Positions 5,828 through 6,694 of a stretch of 6,694 nt of DNA are shown here, in pieces. The notes below the pieces were generated by a model. The model did no database searches. It saw nothing but the letters and a program-made list of their open reading frames with translations, and had not been told where the DNA came from. The translations under genes and the position numbers were made by a program. The stretch is from an uncultured Erysipelotrichaceae bacterium (GTDB lineage Bacteria > Bacillota_I > Bacilli_A > RF39 > UBA660), in NCBI GenBank assembly GCA_902767005.1, contig CACXFY010000158.1, positions 1-6,694 on the forward strand. Reading direction: 5' to 3'. Position 1 is the stretch's first letter. Every line of letters starts with the position of its first letter.

Positions 5828-6694
5828 TTACGTAAAGTACTTTTCTATAACATCATAATCATTATAATCTTCTTTTCTATCTTCAATAGCCATATAATTA
5901 TCTCTACCTTTACCAAGTATTAATACTACACTACCTTTTTTAGCTATACTAAATGCTTTATAAATAGCCTTTTTTCTATCGATAATTCTAATATATGACT
6001 TTTTACTATCTTTAACCATATCATCAATGATATCATCTACATTCTCATATCTTGGATCATCCATAGTAAATATAGCTGTATTACATTTATCAAGTATCAT
6101 TTTACCTATTTTACTTCTCTTTTCTTTCTCTCTTCCCCCAGCACATCCAGTAACAACAATAATGTCTTTATAATTACTAACACTATCCAATATATTTAAA
6201 ATACCATTATAAGTATGTGCATAATCAAGAATAATAGTATACTCTTGTCCAAAATTAAGTACTTCTCTACGACCACTAATATTTTTAATTTTACTAATCT
6301 TATCAATTATATCTTTTTCTTTAACACCATATATTTTAGAAATAACATAACTCATCGCAACGTTATAAACATTATAAATGCCGAATAATGGAGATTTAAT
6401 TAAACTATCATTAACATTAAAATTTACATTTTTATCATATATTACATTTTTAATTACATAATCATTATTATTGTTTACACCAAACTTAACTAAGTGTTTA
6501 CATTTTATTCTTTGTAAATTATCATCATCTCCATTAATAACACAATAACCATTATTCTTTAATAACTCTAATAATTTCATTTTACATTTTATATAATTAT
6601 CTAATGTTTTATGTATATTTAAATGATCTTCTGTAATATTAGTAAAACCTATAATGTCAAACTTAAAATTCTTTAACCTATCATGTAATAATGC
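5828..6694 (-). CDS. murE: MurE-type Mur ligase (UDP-MurNAc-tripeptide synthetase family), C-terminal part; runs off the right edge
   Basis: Mur ligases add amino acids to the UDP-MurNAc peptide precursor in the cytoplasm, using ATP; MurE adds the third residue. The frame is open to the edge (288 residues seen), so the ATG at 6580 is internal. FTNITEDHLNIH (17-28) is the MurE central-domain signature. K38 in YIKCK aligns with the lysine carbamylated in this family. GIYNVYN (105-111) follows. The C-terminal domain has GRREV (141-145), DYAHT (157-161), GCAGGREKEKR (183-193, usually GCGGDRDKGKR), DDPR (212-215, usually DNPR) and GKGRDNYM (261-268, usually GKGHExYQ). Arg in DDPR would favour diaminopimelate over lysine, but the deviation makes that a weak inference. 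The N-terminal UDP-binding domain and P-loop lie outside. It could instead be a paralogous Mur ligase rather than the sole MurE. Confidence 0.83.
   Translation of the reverse strand, partial: ALLHDRLKNFKFDIIGFTNITEDHLNIHKTLDNYIKCKMKLLELLKNNGYCVINGDDDNLQRIKCKHLVKFGVNNNNDYVIKNVIYDKNVNFNVNDSLIKSPLFGIYNVYNVAMSYVISKIYGVKEKDIIDKISKIKNISGRREVLNFGQEYTIILDYAHTYNGILNILDSVSNYKDIIVVTGCAGGREKEKRSKIGKMILDKCNTAIFTMDDPRYENVDDIIDDMVKDSKKSYIRIIDRKKAIYKAFSIAKKGSVVLILGKGRDNYMAIEDRKEDYNDYDVIEKYFT

Noticed and set aside
6578..6580. ATG at 6578-6580 as the start of the Mur ligase gene
   Set aside because: The frame continues open to the window edge and the upstream codons encode the conserved FTNITEDHLNIH signature, so this Met is internal.

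Overview
The window is very AT-rich and carries five protein-coding genes plus one gene remnant. It looks like a chromosomal core region of an uncultured low-GC member of the Bacillota/Bacilli. The reasons are the pairing of RNase J with RNase Y, strong AGGAGG-type ribosome binding sites, sigma-A-like promoters, TAA stops and A/T-ending codons. A Mur ligase implies a peptidoglycan wall, so a wall-less Mycoplasma is unlikely. Tryptophan is TGG where checked. A finer placement (a gut RF39- or Erysipelotrichales-like lineage) is only a guess.

Layout: (1) 1-734, minus: 5' part of ftsY (SRP receptor) with a long Glu-rich repetitive linker, cut by the window edge just before its P-loop. (2) 735-857: divergent promoter region. 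(3) 858-2543, plus: rnj (RNase J), ending inside its own terminator. (4) 2537-2914, minus: a frame without a usable start that resembles the N-terminal domain of DUF1016/YhcG nucleases, probably a decayed remnant. (5) 2949-4502, minus: rny (RNase Y), with its own promoter, a predicted 5'-terminal hairpin and a terminator built from its last codons. (6) 4599-5756, minus: a zinc-ribbon, multi-span membrane protein of unknown function. (7) 5828 to the right edge, minus: the C-terminal two-thirds or so of a MurE-type ligase.

How the genes relate: rnj and rny face each other and encode the two main RNA-decay nucleases of Gram-positive bacteria, a 5'-3' exo/endonuclease and a membrane-anchored endonuclease. 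FtsY (membrane targeting), the membrane zinc-ribbon protein and the Mur ligase (cell wall) are envelope-related, but nothing shows that they share an operon. Each gene appears to be its own transcription unit: four hairpin-plus-T-tract terminators and four promoter candidates can be placed. No mobile element, CRISPR array, tRNA or rRNA was seen. The most unusual points are the DUF1016-like remnant, stop codons embedded in terminator hairpins, two apparent 10-nt leaders, and the 5'-terminal hairpin of rny. I did not find a convincing new multi-gene system.
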